From 55-13 sp964501275 (lineage in GTDB: Bacteria; Armatimonadota; Fimbriimonadia; Fimbriimonadales; Fimbriimonadaceae): a stretch of 64,000 bases of DNA. The notes under the pieces were generated by a model. That model did not search any database, had not been told where the DNA came from, and worked only from the letters and a program-made list of their open reading frames with translations. Below, one piece after another: positions 1 to 8,992 of the stretch. Location: positions 124,001-188,000 of the forward strand of contig CAZCSP010000004.1 in the NCBI GenBank assembly GCA_964501275.1, read 5' to 3'. The position numbers and the translations under genes were made by a program. Every line of letters begins with the position of its first letter. The stretch's first letter is position 1.

Positions 1-622
1 GCAGGCTCAAGTCGAGAAGTTCGAGGAGTTTGAGGAAGCTTTGTATGCGACAAATGCGGTGATGAACCTGACCAGAGTTTCGCGTGAGGAGTGTTGGCTG
101 CGCCACTTCGTCGACAGCCTCCTCTTCCAAGACCTTATTCCGCAGGGTGCAACGGTGCTCGATATTGGTACAGGCCCAGGGTTTCCGGCTTGGCCGTTGG
201 CTTGCGCCCGACCCGACCTGCATGTGACGGCTCTGGACTCCAGCGGGAAGATGCTGGGCTTCCTCAAGCGGCAGCTTCTCCCCAACCTGGAGCCTGTCTT
301 GGCCCGAGCGGAGGAGTGGGGGGTGCGGGATCGGTTCGAGGTGGTGACTGGCCGGGCCGTGGCTCCGCTGGCCATCCAACTTGAACTCAGTGCGCCAATG
401 GCAAAGCTAAGGGGCCTTATCCTGCCAATGCGAACTCCAGCGGAAGAAAGCGACATTCGTAAACTGGATGGCAACCTGGGACTAGAACTGGAAGATGTGG
501 TCTCCCGCTCCCTGCCTGGCACCGACGTGGTGCGGATGTTTGCCCTCTACCGGAAGGTTTCTCTCACGGATGCCAAGTATCCCCGCTCATGGTCTGAGAT
601 CAAGCGGAAACCTATAGCCTGA
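1..622 (+). CDS. rsmG: 16S rRNA (guanine-N7)-methyltransferase RsmG, 5' truncated by window edge
   Basis: RsmG (GidB) methylates N7 of G527 in 16S rRNA using S-adenosylmethionine. The reading frame is open to the left edge of the window (codons from base 2), so the start lies outside. The N-terminal family signature with NAVMNLTRV, the HFVDSL segment and the SAM-binding loop DIGTGPGFPAWPLA are all present, followed by the Rossmann strand LHVTALDSSGKM. The C-terminus matches the normal family end. A TTG at 41 could be read as a start, but this would remove family-conserved helix residues encoded upstream, so the gene is called partial. Its stop overlaps the end of the convergent TPR lipoprotein gene by 11 bases. 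Confidence 0.93.
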   Translation, partial: QAQVEKFEEFEEALYATNAVMNLTRVSREECWLRHFVDSLLFQDLIPQGATVLDIGTGPGFPAWPLACARPDLHVTALDSSGKMLGFLKRQLLPNLEPVLARAEEWGVRDRFEVVTGRAVAPLAIQLELSAPMAKLRGLILPMRTPAEESDIRKLDGNLGLELEDVVSRSLPGTDVVRMFALYRKVSLTDAKYPRSWSEIKRKPIA

Positions 623-1214
623 GCAGCTTCTTGAGTCCGTTGGCCCGTTTGTGCTTGGGGTCCAGTGCGAGCGCGGCGTTGAGATCCTTCTTGGCTTCTG
701 AAAGCTGGTCTAGCTGGGCCAATGCGGAAGCGCGGGCGGTTAAGTAACTGGGGTTCTCTGGCGTGGTTTGAACTGCCGAACTGGCTTCCGCAAGTGCATC
801 CTCGTACTTCTCTTGGTCGAAGTACACGCGAGAGAGTTGATAGTGAGCCTCCGCCGAAGTATCCAGAATGACCGTGTCTTCAGTGGCGGGGATATTGACG
901 ATGCACTGCTTCAGATGCTGCTCGGCCTTCTCCAGGTTACCCAGGGCCCGATAGATCATGCCGTTCGCCAAGTGAGGGGCGAAGGCGGTGGGGCGATAGT
1001 CGATAATCCCCTGAAACTGTGCCGAGGCCCCGATCAGCGATTGCTTGTCGGCTTCCGTCAGTTCTTCGTCGTTTGCCAATTTCGCCAACGGCCCTTTGGA
1101 AAGCTCTTCCGCTTTTGAGAGGGCAATGTTGTATTCGCCCCCATGTCCGATGACGGGCACGTCGGTGGGGTCGTTGCTGGTGCAGCCGATCAGGAACAGG
1201 CAAAGGAAGATCAC
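612..1214 (-). CDS. TPR-repeat lipoprotein, function unknown
   Basis: About 200 residues. The N-terminus is a short lipoprotein signal with a lipobox ending LIGC followed by TSNDP, so the mature protein is probably lipidated and envelope-anchored. The rest is helical with at least three tetratricopeptide-like units (around HLANGMIYRALGNLEKAEQH, AHYQLSRVYFDQEKYEDALA and the DQLSEAKKDLNAALALDP end), suggesting a protein-protein scaffold. I chose the GTG at 1214 because GGTGGAG lies just upstream and the lipoprotein signal begins there. A longer frame reaches 1328 but would run into leuS and bury the signal peptide. It lies directly downstream of leuS on the same strand. No specific function can be assigned. 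Confidence 0.75.
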   Translation of the reverse strand: MIFLCLFLIGCTSNDPTDVPVIGHGGEYNIALSKAEELSKGPLAKLANDEELTEADKQSLIGASAQFQGIIDYRPTAFAPHLANGMIYRALGNLEKAEQHLKQCIVNIPATEDTVILDTSAEAHYQLSRVYFDQEKYEDALAEASSAVQTTPENPSYLTARASALAQLDQLSEAKKDLNAALALDPKHKRANGLKKLLRL

Positions 1215-1317
1215 GGCGACTCTCCACCCCCCGGCCCCCTCCTCATTTTGTCGCGATCCAATCTTGCGGCTAATGCTAGCCTGCGACCGCACCAAACGAG
1301 GAGGGGGAGCTTGAGGA

Positions 1318-4284
1318 CTAGTTCGCAACGATGTTCACCAACTTCCCTGGGACGACGATCACCTTTCGGATCGTCAGCCCTTCCAATAGCCCTTGGATCT
1401 TGGGTTGGGCCAGGGCTTGCTTCTCTAGTTCATCACTGCTGGACTTGGCCGGAGACTGCATGGTGTCTCTTAGTTTGCCATTGATCTGGATAGCAATGGT
1501 GACGGTGTCGTCCTCGGCCAAAGCCTCCTCAAACTTCGGCCAGTTGGCTTGATAGGTGAACCCTTCCTTCCCAATCGACTCCCAAAGCTCATCCGCGCTA
1601 TGGGGAGCGGCGGGAGCGAGGAGCAGGATCATGGATTCGATGGCTTCGGAAAGCGCCAACGCAGCCGATCGATCCGATCCCAACGCCGATTGCCCAACGC
1701 CGATTGCCTCGGTGAGAGCATTCAGGAACTTCATCATCCACGAGATGTAGGTGTTGAACCCGAACTCGTCGATGTCTTTGGTGACGTCGCGGATGGCCTT
1801 GTGAGTCGCGCGACGGATCGCCTTGGCAGTCTCGCTCATCTCTTCGAAGGCAATCAGGTCTCGCCAGTCACCGACATACCCCGCCTTGTTCTCCTCCACA
1901 AACCGGAATACGCGCGACAGGAACTTGGCCGCCGCGCTGACGCCTGAGTTGTCCCACTCCACGTCGGCGGTGAAAGGGGCTACGAAGAGCAGGTAGACCC
2001 GGAGGGCGTCGGCGCCGTGGGTTGCCACCATCTCGTCGGGTGTCACGACGTTGCCCTTGGACTTGCTCATGCGCGCCCAACGCCACAGCAGGTCTTCTTC
2101 GGGCATTTCCTTGGCCTCGGCGAAGGAGACCAAGATGCCATCCTCGCCCATGCCCAGGGATTCGCCTTCCTTTGGCTTGCGGTAAGGGGTGTGGCCCAAA
2201 ACTTGGCCTTGGTTTTGGAGTCTGGCGAAAGGCTCTTTCACCTTTACCAGACCTTCGTCGAACAGCACCTTGGTCCAGAACCGGGCGTAGAGCAAGTGCA
2301 TGACGGCGTGCTCGGCCCCGCCGACATAGCAGTCCACCGGCATCCAGTAGTTGGCCCTTTCGATATCCCAGGCCTTGTTTGGGTTATGGGGGTCGCAGAA
2401 GCGCAGGAAATACCAAGACGAGCAGGCAAAACCGCCCATGGTGTCGGTCTCCCGGGTGCCTAGGCGGCCATCCAGGTCGGTGGTGTTTACGAACTCGGGG
2501 ATGTGGGCGAGTGGGGAAGAACCGTCGCCGGAGGGCTCGTAGTTCTCGACGGCCGGGAGTTCGACGGGTAGAGCGCTCACCGGCACCAACTGCTCCTCAC
2601 CATCCTTGGTGTGGATGACGGGAATCGGACAGCCCCAGTAGCGCTGGCGAGAGATCAGCCAGTCGCGGAGCTTGTATTGAGTCTTGCGCTCGCCAATCCC
2701 CAATCCCTCCATCCAGCGTCCCAGGGAGGCCGTGCCTTCCTCATAGGTCATGCCGTTGTACTCGCCGGAGTTGATCATCTCGGAATCTTTGGAGACGAAC
2801 GGCGGGTTGTACGTCTTCACATCGCGCAGGTAGGCGGCCAAAGCCCTCTCGTAGAGGAACTCGCCTTCCCGGTGGAAACCTTTCAGGTAGGCCGCATCTG
2901 GCTTGATGACGGGGATTACATCCAGGCCAAACTTCAACGCGAACTCAAAGTCGCGCTGGTCATGCCCTGGAACCGCCATGATCGCGCCGGTTCCGTAACC
3001 GGCCAGAACGTAATCGGCGATCCAAATCGGCACCGGCTTCCCATTGGCGGGATTGATCGCGTAGGCTCCGGTAAAGACGCCTGTCTTCTCCCGATCATCC
3101 GCCGTCCGCTCGGTATCGGTCTTCGCCTTGGCCTGCTCCCGATAGGCGTCGATGGCCTTCTGGTGATCCGGCTCCACCCCCGCCCGAATCTTATCCACGA
3201 TCTCGTGCTCAGGAGACAGAACGCAAAACGTCATTCCGAAGACGGTATCGATACGGGTGGTGAAGACCTCGAACTCCAGCTTGCGATCCCGTGGATTGAA
3301 CTCCAAACCAGCCTTCACCGAAGCCGCTTCAAAGGCATGGGCTACCGATTCGCTTTCAATCGGGCTGTTGGCTTTGAACGCCGCATCTTCTGCCTTGCCT
3401 AGATGGTGAAGTCCCTTCTCGGCGATCGTCGGGTCAGCCTCTGGCTTAAAGCCCGAGGCCAGAATCTCCGCTTTGAGTGCTTCCAACTCCGCATTGGCCT
3501 CGCCGCCCTCCGCCTTCAAACCTCCGCCCTCGCCTCGCCACCAAGCCGCCTGGTACTCCTTCTCAGATAGGAACCGGACTTCCATCCGGAACTGCACGCC
3601 TTCCGACTTCCCGATCCAGTTCCTCTGCTGAGCCTTAATGCCTTCGGGCCAATCCAGATCGTCCAGGTCGTTCAACAGTCGCTCGGCATAGGCGGTGATC
3701 TTGAAGAACCACTGAGGGATCAGCTTCTTCTCGACCAGCGCCCCCGACCGTTCGGCTCGGCCGCCGATGATCTCCTCGTCCGCCAGAACCGTCTTGTCCA
3801 CCGGGTCCCAGTTGACGGCCGCCATCTTCCGATAGGCCAGCCCCTTCTTGTACAGCAACTCGAAAATCCACTGCGTCCACTTGTAATACTCGGGGTCGCT
3901 GGAGGCGAAGGAGCGGGACCAGTCATAGCTGATCCCCACCAAGTCCATCTGCCGCCGGTAGTTCTCGGCATACCGCTTGATCATCGGCGCGGGGTGCGAC
4001 TTCTGCTTGATCGCCTCGTTTTCGGCGGGCAGGCCAAAGGCATCGAACCCCATGGGGTGCAGCACGTTGTAGCCCTGCATATACTTGGCGCGGCAGAGCA
4101 CGTCGGTGGGAACGTAGTTCCGGCAGTGCCCGACGCTAAGGCCCGCCCCGGAGGGGTAGGGAAAGAAGTCCGCGCCGTAGAACTTGGGCCGGTCGGAATC
4201 TTCGCGGGTCTTAAAAAGGTCGGCGTCCTTCCATCGTTTCTGCCACTTGGCTTCAAAGGAGGAAGGATCATATCGGTCTGCCAT
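1318..4284 (-). CDS. leuS: Leucyl-tRNA synthetase
   Basis: Class I aminoacyl-tRNA synthetase that charges tRNA-Leu and edits mischarged tRNA in its CP1 domain. Visible: the HIGH-region variant LSVGHCRNYVPTDV (Ser replaces the first His), HPMGFDAFGLPAENEA, the editing-domain segment VFTTRIDTVFGMTF, the WYFLRFCDPHN block, and KMSKS as ARMSKSKGNVVTPDEM. At 988 residues it is over 100 longer than the E. coli enzyme. Most of the excess is a roughly 90-residue Ala/Glu-rich insertion at the entry of CP1 (residues about 237-330), between WIGKSEGV and the TTRIDT block. The ATG at 4284 is preceded by TAAAAT 8 nt upstream, suggesting a leaderless mRNA. Confidence 0.97.
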   Translation of the reverse strand: MADRYDPSSFEAKWQKRWKDADLFKTREDSDRPKFYGADFFPYPSGAGLSVGHCRNYVPTDVLCRAKYMQGYNVLHPMGFDAFGLPAENEAIKQKSHPAPMIKRYAENYRRQMDLVGISYDWSRSFASSDPEYYKWTQWIFELLYKKGLAYRKMAAVNWDPVDKTVLADEEIIGGRAERSGALVEKKLIPQWFFKITAYAERLLNDLDDLDWPEGIKAQQRNWIGKSEGVQFRMEVRFLSEKEYQAAWWRGEGGGLKAEGGEANAELEALKAEILASGFKPEADPTIAEKGLHHLGKAEDAAFKANSPIESESVAHAFEAASVKAGLEFNPRDRKLEFEVFTTRIDTVFGMTFCVLSPEHEIVDKIRAGVEPDHQKAIDAYREQAKAKTDTERTADDREKTGVFTGAYAINPANGKPVPIWIADYVLAGYGTGAIMAVPGHDQRDFEFALKFGLDVIPVIKPDAAYLKGFHREGEFLYERALAAYLRDVKTYNPPFVSKDSEMINSGEYNGMTYEEGTASLGRWMEGLGIGERKTQYKLRDWLISRQRYWGCPIPVIHTKDGEEQLVPVSALPVELPAVENYEPSGDGSSPLAHIPEFVNTTDLDGRLGTRETDTMGGFACSSWYFLRFCDPHNPNKAWDIERANYWMPVDCYVGGAEHAVMHLLYARFWTKVLFDEGLVKVKEPFARLQNQGQVLGHTPYRKPKEGESLGMGEDGILVSFAEAKEMPEEDLLWRWARMSKSKGNVVTPDEMVATHGADALRVYLLFVAPFTADVEWDNSGVSAAAKFLSRVFRFVEENKAGYVGDWRDLIAFEEMSETAKAIRRATHKAIRDVTKDIDEFGFNTYISWMMKFLNALTEAIGVGQSALGSDRSAALALSEAIESMILLLAPAAPHSADELWESIGKEGFTYQANWPKFEEALAEDDTVTIAIQINGKLRDTMQSPAKSSSDELEKQALAQPKIQGLLEGLTIRKVIVVPGKLVNIVAN

Positions 4285-4292
4285 AGGCTTCT

Positions 4293-4298
4293 ATTTTA
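4293..4298 (-). promoter_or_regulatory. Leaderless-type -10 box for leuS
   Basis: TAAAAT on the minus strand, 8 nt before the leuS ATG, with no Shine-Dalgarno in between. This is the arrangement seen at many genes in the window. Confidence 0.5.
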
Positions 4299-4318
4299 GC
4301 TTGGCGACCGAGGTGGGG

Positions 4319-4409
4319 AATGTGGCTTGTGGCCTGTAGCCTGTGGAACGGGTTGCGTGGCGGGTGTAGAAACATCTACAAGCCACAAGCCACATTCCAC
4401 AGGCCACAC
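4319..4409. repeat. Intergenic long hairpin with repetitive arms
   Basis: A 21-bp arm at 4319-4339 (AATGTGGCTTGTGGCCTGTAG, less its first base = 20) pairs with 4376-4396 with one mismatch. The arms are made of degenerate short units of the kind TGTGGCCTG. The element extends to about 4409 with more CCACAGGCCACA units. It lies between leuS and the thioredoxin-like gene and could act as a terminator or a repeat element. It belongs to the hairpin class described in the findings. Confidence 0.75.
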
Positions 4410-4410
4410 G

Positions 4411-4860
4411 TCAGACCTTCTTGCCTTTCAGCATCTTCTCTGCGTTCGCCGTCCACTTCTTGGGGCCGCCGGAGTCGTAGCCGTATTCGGCCAGCTTCTG
4501 GCCTTTGGAGCCCAGGAACAGGATGGTGGGATAGCCCTGGATGTTGTGCTTCTTGGCAAGTTCGGCGTTCTGCTTCTTGATGGCGTCCGACTGGGGCTTG
4601 TTCTGGGGGAAGTCCAGTTCCAGCAGGATCACGTTCTTCTTGGCCCAGGCCGAGAACTCTGGCTTCTTGAAGACTTCGTCCTTCAGCTTGATGCACCAGC
4701 CGCACCAGTCGCTTCCGGTGAAGTCGGCGAGGATTGGCTTGCCGGTCTTCTTGGAGAGGGCGAGGGCCTTGTTGTAGTCGGTCATCCACTCGGCGGCGAA
4801 GGAGGATGCGGCCAGGGAGGCGGCGATGACGGGGACGAGGAGCAAGCGCAAAGTCTTCAT
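4411..4860 (-). CDS. Secreted thioredoxin-fold protein
   Basis: 149 residues. A signal peptide (MKTLRLLLVPVIAASLAASS then FAAEW) is followed by a thioredoxin fold with the redox motif WCGWC in GSDWCGWCIKLKDEVF and the cis-proline segment IQGYPTILFL. It resembles DsbD-gamma or thioredoxin_7-type periplasmic reductases, so a role in thiol-disulfide exchange outside the cytoplasm is likely. The substrate is unknown. The start is supported by TAAACT 6 nt upstream of the ATG with no Shine-Dalgarno. It sits upstream of leuS on the same strand but is separated from it by a hairpin repeat, so it is probably its own transcription unit. Confidence 0.88.
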   Translation of the reverse strand: MKTLRLLLVPVIAASLAASSFAAEWMTDYNKALALSKKTGKPILADFTGSDWCGWCIKLKDEVFKKPEFSAWAKKNVILLELDFPQNKPQSDAIKKQNAELAKKHNIQGYPTILFLGSKGQKLAEYGYDSGGPKKWTANAEKMLKGKKV

Positions 4861-4866
4861 GGTTCT

Positions 4867-4872
4867 AGTTTA
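4867..4872 (-). promoter_or_regulatory. Leaderless-type -10 box for thioredoxin-like gene
   Basis: TAAACT on the minus strand, 6 nt before the ATG at 4860. Confidence 0.5.
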
Positions 4873-4911
4873 AAGGATTGGCGGCGGTTTTGGGTTCCTT
4901 GATGGGGAAAA

Positions 4912-4992
4912 GGGCTTTGGGTTTTGGGCATTGGGTGATCGGACTGATCAGACGGATCGGACCGATCACCCAATGCCGAATGCCCAAAGCCC
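4912..4992. repeat. Long inverted repeat upstream of purF
   Basis: The arms at 4912-4942 and 4962-4992 are about 31 bp and nearly complementary (GGGCTTTGGG... against ...CCCAAAGCCC, with GGGTGATCGG against CCGATCACCC). The loop holds CTGATCAGACGGATCGGA. It lies between divergent genes, so it is not a simple terminator for either. It belongs to the same structural class as the other intergenic hairpins here. Confidence 0.85.
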
Positions 4993-5016
4993 ACCGCCCA
5001 ACCCCCTCTCACACGC

Positions 5017-5022
5017 TATACT
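5017..5022 (+). promoter_or_regulatory. Leaderless-type -10 box for purF
   Basis: TATACT exactly 7 nt before the purF ATG at 5030. It fixes that ATG as the start rather than any upstream in-frame codon, which would lie inside the hairpin repeat. Confidence 0.6.
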
Positions 5023-5029
5023 CTTAACA

Positions 5030-6496
<1,467 letters not shown>

Positions 6497-6526
6497 CCCC
6501 AGGATGGTTCGTGCCTGGGCTTTTGC

Positions 6527-6712
6527 TGAGTGCAAAAAGTCCCTTCCCCTTGATCAGGGTGGGTCATTGCGTCGTGGCGCCTTAAGGTTTGAGGCGCTGA
6601 ACATGCCGTGGAGCGTGAGACCATGACCTAGAAGGTCATGGGACACATCGGCTGGAAGCCGATGCCACAACACAATGCCCCACCCTCTTGATGGGGGAGG
6701 GATTTAGGGTGG
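6527..6712. repeat. Composite inverted repeat downstream of purF
   Basis: The outer arms at about 6527-6570 and 6668-6712 are complementary in blocks (CCTTCCCCTTGATCAGGGTGGG against CCCCACCCTCTTGATGGGGGAGGG; GTCGTGGC against GCCACAAC). Inner small hairpins are CCATGACCTAGAAGGTCATGG and ATCGGCTGGAAGCCGAT. It could act as a strong terminator or as an intergenic repeat. No coding potential was seen. Confidence 0.65.
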
Positions 6713-6774
6713 GGGTGAGGCAAGCCGATAACTGGTTTTTGAATTACAGACTTCCTCGGACCTGGAGCTCCAGG

Positions 6775-7401
6775 CTACTTGTAGTCCACGAAATACCAAT
6801 AGCCCAGGTCATCCCGATGCTTGAGCGTGTTTTTCGAATCCGAGATCGGAGTCGGTGAGAACGCAACCGTCTCCAGCGTTGGCCCCGCACAGGTGTCGAT
6901 CCGCACCTCATAGCGATCCTTGAAGACCTCGATCTCGCCTTGATAGACGCCCAAGCCCTTGATTTTCTCCTGGCTGTATCGGTGCCGCCCAATCTTTGGA
7001 ATCGGTTCCTGCACCACCTTTGCCGCGAAAACTCGGTATGAACGGTAGTTCCAACGGAAGATCAACTCTCTCGCCACCGAATCCCCACTCAGACTCAGTC
7101 CAAAACTGACAGCCATCGCCAAGATTCCGGCAACGATGGGTTTATAGCCAATCTTGGCTCGCGGCAACCAGATGACCATCCAGACCAACCCAACGAGACC
7201 TCCACACGGCAATCCGCACATCGCCAGCATCCCCGCTTGGGTCCTCCAGAAAAAGGGGGCCGACAACAGGGCGAGGCAGGCAAGGCCGCAACAGACATAC
7301 CATCCTCTTGCCTGTCGATTCACAAGTCCTATTGTATGCCGTCGGCTCTGGAGCCAGGGCTGAATTAGTTCAGACCTTGCCCTTGTCCGACCCGCCGTCA
7401 T
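6775..7401 (-). CDS. Hypothetical membrane protein
   Basis: 208 residues with no recognised family. There are about three hydrophobic segments in the first half (WYVCCGLACLALLSAPFFW, the MCGLPCGGLVGLVWMVIWL stretch, and IVAGILAMAVSFGLSLSG), followed by a soluble C-terminal part of about 100 residues with mixed charge. The predicted location is the inner membrane with an exposed C-terminal domain. It is divergent from a 96-residue membrane protein whose start lies only 14 nt away, so the two share a promoter region and may be co-regulated. The start codon is the first plausible ATG; no Shine-Dalgarno is evident. Confidence 0.6.
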   Translation of the reverse strand: MTAGRTRARSELIQPWLQSRRHTIGLVNRQARGWYVCCGLACLALLSAPFFWRTQAGMLAMCGLPCGGLVGLVWMVIWLPRAKIGYKPIVAGILAMAVSFGLSLSGDSVARELIFRWNYRSYRVFAAKVVQEPIPKIGRHRYSQEKIKGLGVYQGEIEVFKDRYEVRIDTCAGPTLETVAFSPTPISDSKNTLKHRDDLGYWYFVDYK

Positions 7402-7415
7402 GCGACCCTTAGTCT

Positions 7416-7706
7416 ATGAAGCCGATCTGTATCGCTTTGATCTGCCTGGGCATTACGGGAATCATCGTTCCTCCGCTGTGTGGCTTCCTCGATGCGCTCA
7501 CCGGGCATGATGGCCAGATGGCGTTGTTCCTGGGCGGCTTTCTGTATCCAGCTTGGGGCATGACGTTCGTCTGCCTTGTTGGATCGCTGGTCTGTCGGTT
7601 CATGCTCAAGCCCCAGTTCGCCGAACCCCGGCTGGCCACCATTGGGATCGCCATCGGCCTCGTGGGCTTGGCCACGAACGTCAGCTTGTTTTTGTTTAGC
7701 GTGTAG
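7416..7706 (+). CDS. Hypothetical small membrane protein
   Basis: 96 residues, almost entirely hydrophobic, with three likely transmembrane helices (CIALICLGITGIIVPPLCGF, MALFLGGFLYPAWGMTFVCL, and a C-terminal ATIGIAIGLVGLATNVSLFL). The family is unknown. It is divergent from the neighbouring hypothetical membrane protein gene. The stop codon directly abuts the boundary of the dispersed non-coding element that starts at 7708, so that element seems to have inserted or evolved right at the gene's end. Confidence 0.55.
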   Translation: MKPICIALICLGITGIIVPPLCGFLDALTGHDGQMALFLGGFLYPAWGMTFVCLVGSLVCRFMLKPQFAEPRLATIGIAIGLVGLATNVSLFLFSV

Positions 7707-7707
7707 G

Positions 7708-8186
7708 TGCGGATTCGTTAGGTTCAAACTCTCAAAAAACGCAACCGATCTCAGGTTCAAAAATCCGCACTTGCGACGGGTTCAACTGAACCGGGATTCT
7801 TCTGTCTTTTTTTCTGCAAGTCACACATATGGCGGTTTCTGCAGTGTTTTTTTGAACCACCGATGGACGCGGATTTCCACAGCTGATCACCGCAGAGGAA
7901 CGCAGAAGGGCGCAGAATGGCTTGCAGTCTCCTTTGCATTCTTGGCGTCTTCGTGTCTTGGTGGCGGCTTTCCTCCCAGGGCTCTCGGTCGCGGTCCAAG
8001 CGCTCGCTTGATTAACCACCAAGGCACAAAGGCACAAAGGCACAAAGAGAATTGGGGGTCTACCACAACGGCACAGCGACACAACGGAGTCTCCAGTTCC
8101 TCGATTGAGGCGACGTTCCTCTGCCTGATTCCGATTCCCATGACTCCCATCTATATAGGACGGCAAAGCGGATTTTGTCAACCAAG
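7708..8186 (-). repeat. Promoter-bearing dispersed non-coding element, copy 1
   Basis: Read on the minus strand it begins with a promoter (TTGACA 8181-8176, 18-bp spacer, TATATA 8157-8152) and ends with a conserved block of about 120 bp at 7831-7708 containing repeated GGTTCAA boxes and the hairpin GGTTCAGTTGAACC. A diverged second copy lies on the plus strand at 62413-63037. Shared blocks also include CGTTGTGTCGCTGTGCCG. The middle contains GGCACAAA-type tandem units (8021-8047) and degenerate ACCACCGATGGACGCGG-type repeats. Differences between copies fall in all codon positions, so I treat it as non-coding. The 500 bases between the neighbouring genes hold nothing else. Confidence 0.75.
8152..8181 (-). 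promoter_or_regulatory. Consensus sigma-70-type promoter of repeat element copy 1
   Basis: TTGACA at 8181-8176, an 18-bp spacer and TATATA at 8157-8152 on the minus strand. The same boxes and spacing recur in copy 2. It points away from the Fic gene, into the non-coding element. Confidence 0.65.
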
Positions 8187-8207
8187 TTTTTCGGGTGAAA
8201 TGGGGCG

Positions 8208-8834
8208 GTGAGTCGATATGCCCTTCTAGATGGGGAGTTTGAGTTTCAGCCAGGTTCCAGTGACCTGGTTCTGAGGAACAAGCTAGGCATCACCGACCCC
8301 CGCGAGATGGAGTTGGCGGAGACTTTGGTCTATCTCGAAATGGTTGAGCGCTCTCTTGGCTCTCTCACAGACGATCAAACGCTGACGGTGACCGACATCA
8401 ATACCCTCCACGACCAATGGTTGGGCGGCATCTACCCATTTGCGGGCCAGTACCGGCAGGTAAACGTTTCCAAGAACGGGTTTGCATTTTGCGCGGCGGC
8501 TTACATTCCCGAGCAGATGTCGAGTCTGAACTCAGTCCTTGCCCGGAACATGCCGTGCCTAGGAATGGACAACGTGACGTTGGCTAAGGCGTTAACCGAG
8601 GTTCACGGGGAATTCATCCTGATTCACCCCTATCGAGAGGGGAATGGCCGCCTTGGCCGATGGATCGCGACGATGATGGCGACTCAAGCCGGGCATCCTA
8701 TTCTTGAATTTGAAGCGGAGGCGGCAAGTAGGGGCAGGGAAGAGTACTTCGCCGCAGTCAGGCGATACGCCGTTGACCCTTCTTTGCTGGAGAACTGGTT
8801 TTTGGCCATTCTGCAGAAAGGTCTTGCTCCGTAA
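8208..8834 (+). CDS. Fic-domain protein (probable AMP-transferase / toxin)
   Basis: 208 residues, the size of a stand-alone Fic domain. The catalytic loop is HPYREGNGRLGR, matching HxFx(D/E)GNGRxxR with the active His, and the upstream flap region IYPFAGQYRQVNVSKNGFAF is typical of VbhT/Fic toxins. Such proteins AMPylate target proteins and are held off by an inhibitory helix carrying (S/T)xxxE(G/N). I see no such motif inside this protein, so it needs an external antitoxin (class I). A candidate lies convergently at its 3' end (8758-8940). The GTG at 8208 is the best start available, with weak upstream GGGGCGG. It is bordered upstream by the dispersed repeat element. Confidence 0.9.
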   Translation: MSRYALLDGEFEFQPGSSDLVLRNKLGITDPREMELAETLVYLEMVERSLGSLTDDQTLTVTDINTLHDQWLGGIYPFAGQYRQVNVSKNGFAFCAAAYIPEQMSSLNSVLARNMPCLGMDNVTLAKALTEVHGEFILIHPYREGNGRLGRWIATMMATQAGHPILEFEAEAASRGREEYFAAVRRYAVDPSLLENWFLAILQKGLAP

Positions 8835-8940
8835 CCTGAATTCCCTCGATGGCGGAGGATTGGATCACGAACCTGATGAGGGCCGCTTTCCGTTTTGCCT
8901 CCGTGTTCAGGTGAGGATTGACATCGATCACTTTTGCCAC
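8758..8940 (-). CDS. Candidate Fic antitoxin (VbhA-like), convergent with the Fic gene
   Basis: 60 residues from GTG at 8940. The centre reads RFVIQSSAIEGIQVTEQDL, which carries the Fic-inhibitory motif (S/T)xxxE(G/N) as SSAIEG (the first Ser of the pair gives S-S-A-I-E-G) in a predicted helix. This is the hallmark of VbhA-type antitoxins, which plug the ATP site of the partner Fic protein. A CATAAT box stands exactly 7 nt before the GTG, the spacing used by leaderless genes in this window. The gene overlaps the 3' end of the Fic gene by 77 bases in antisense. Known VbhA-type antitoxins are usually encoded just upstream on the same strand, so the orientation is unusual. Identification is by motif and context only. 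Confidence 0.65.
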   Translation of the reverse strand: MAKVIDVNPHLNTEAKRKAALIRFVIQSSAIEGIQVTEQDLSAEWPKTSSPAKKGQRRIA

Positions 8941-8947
8941 AACTCTT

Positions 8948-8953
8948 ATTATG
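8948..8953 (-). promoter_or_regulatory. -10 box for candidate Fic antitoxin
   Basis: CATAAT on the minus strand, 7 nt before the GTG at 8940. Confidence 0.5.
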
Positions 8954-8992
8954 ACGTTGAACCAGCGTCGCCCGATGCCAGGATTGAGGTCT

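Noticed and set aside
7732..8181. A 149-codon frame inside dispersed element copy 1, whose end (CVTCRKKDRRIPVQLNP...) can be aligned in frame with copy 2
   Set aside because: Differences between the copies are spread over all three codon positions and many are non-synonymous, copy 2 is interrupted by an 8-bp array, and the 5' end coincides with a promoter. Non-coding function explains the conservation better.
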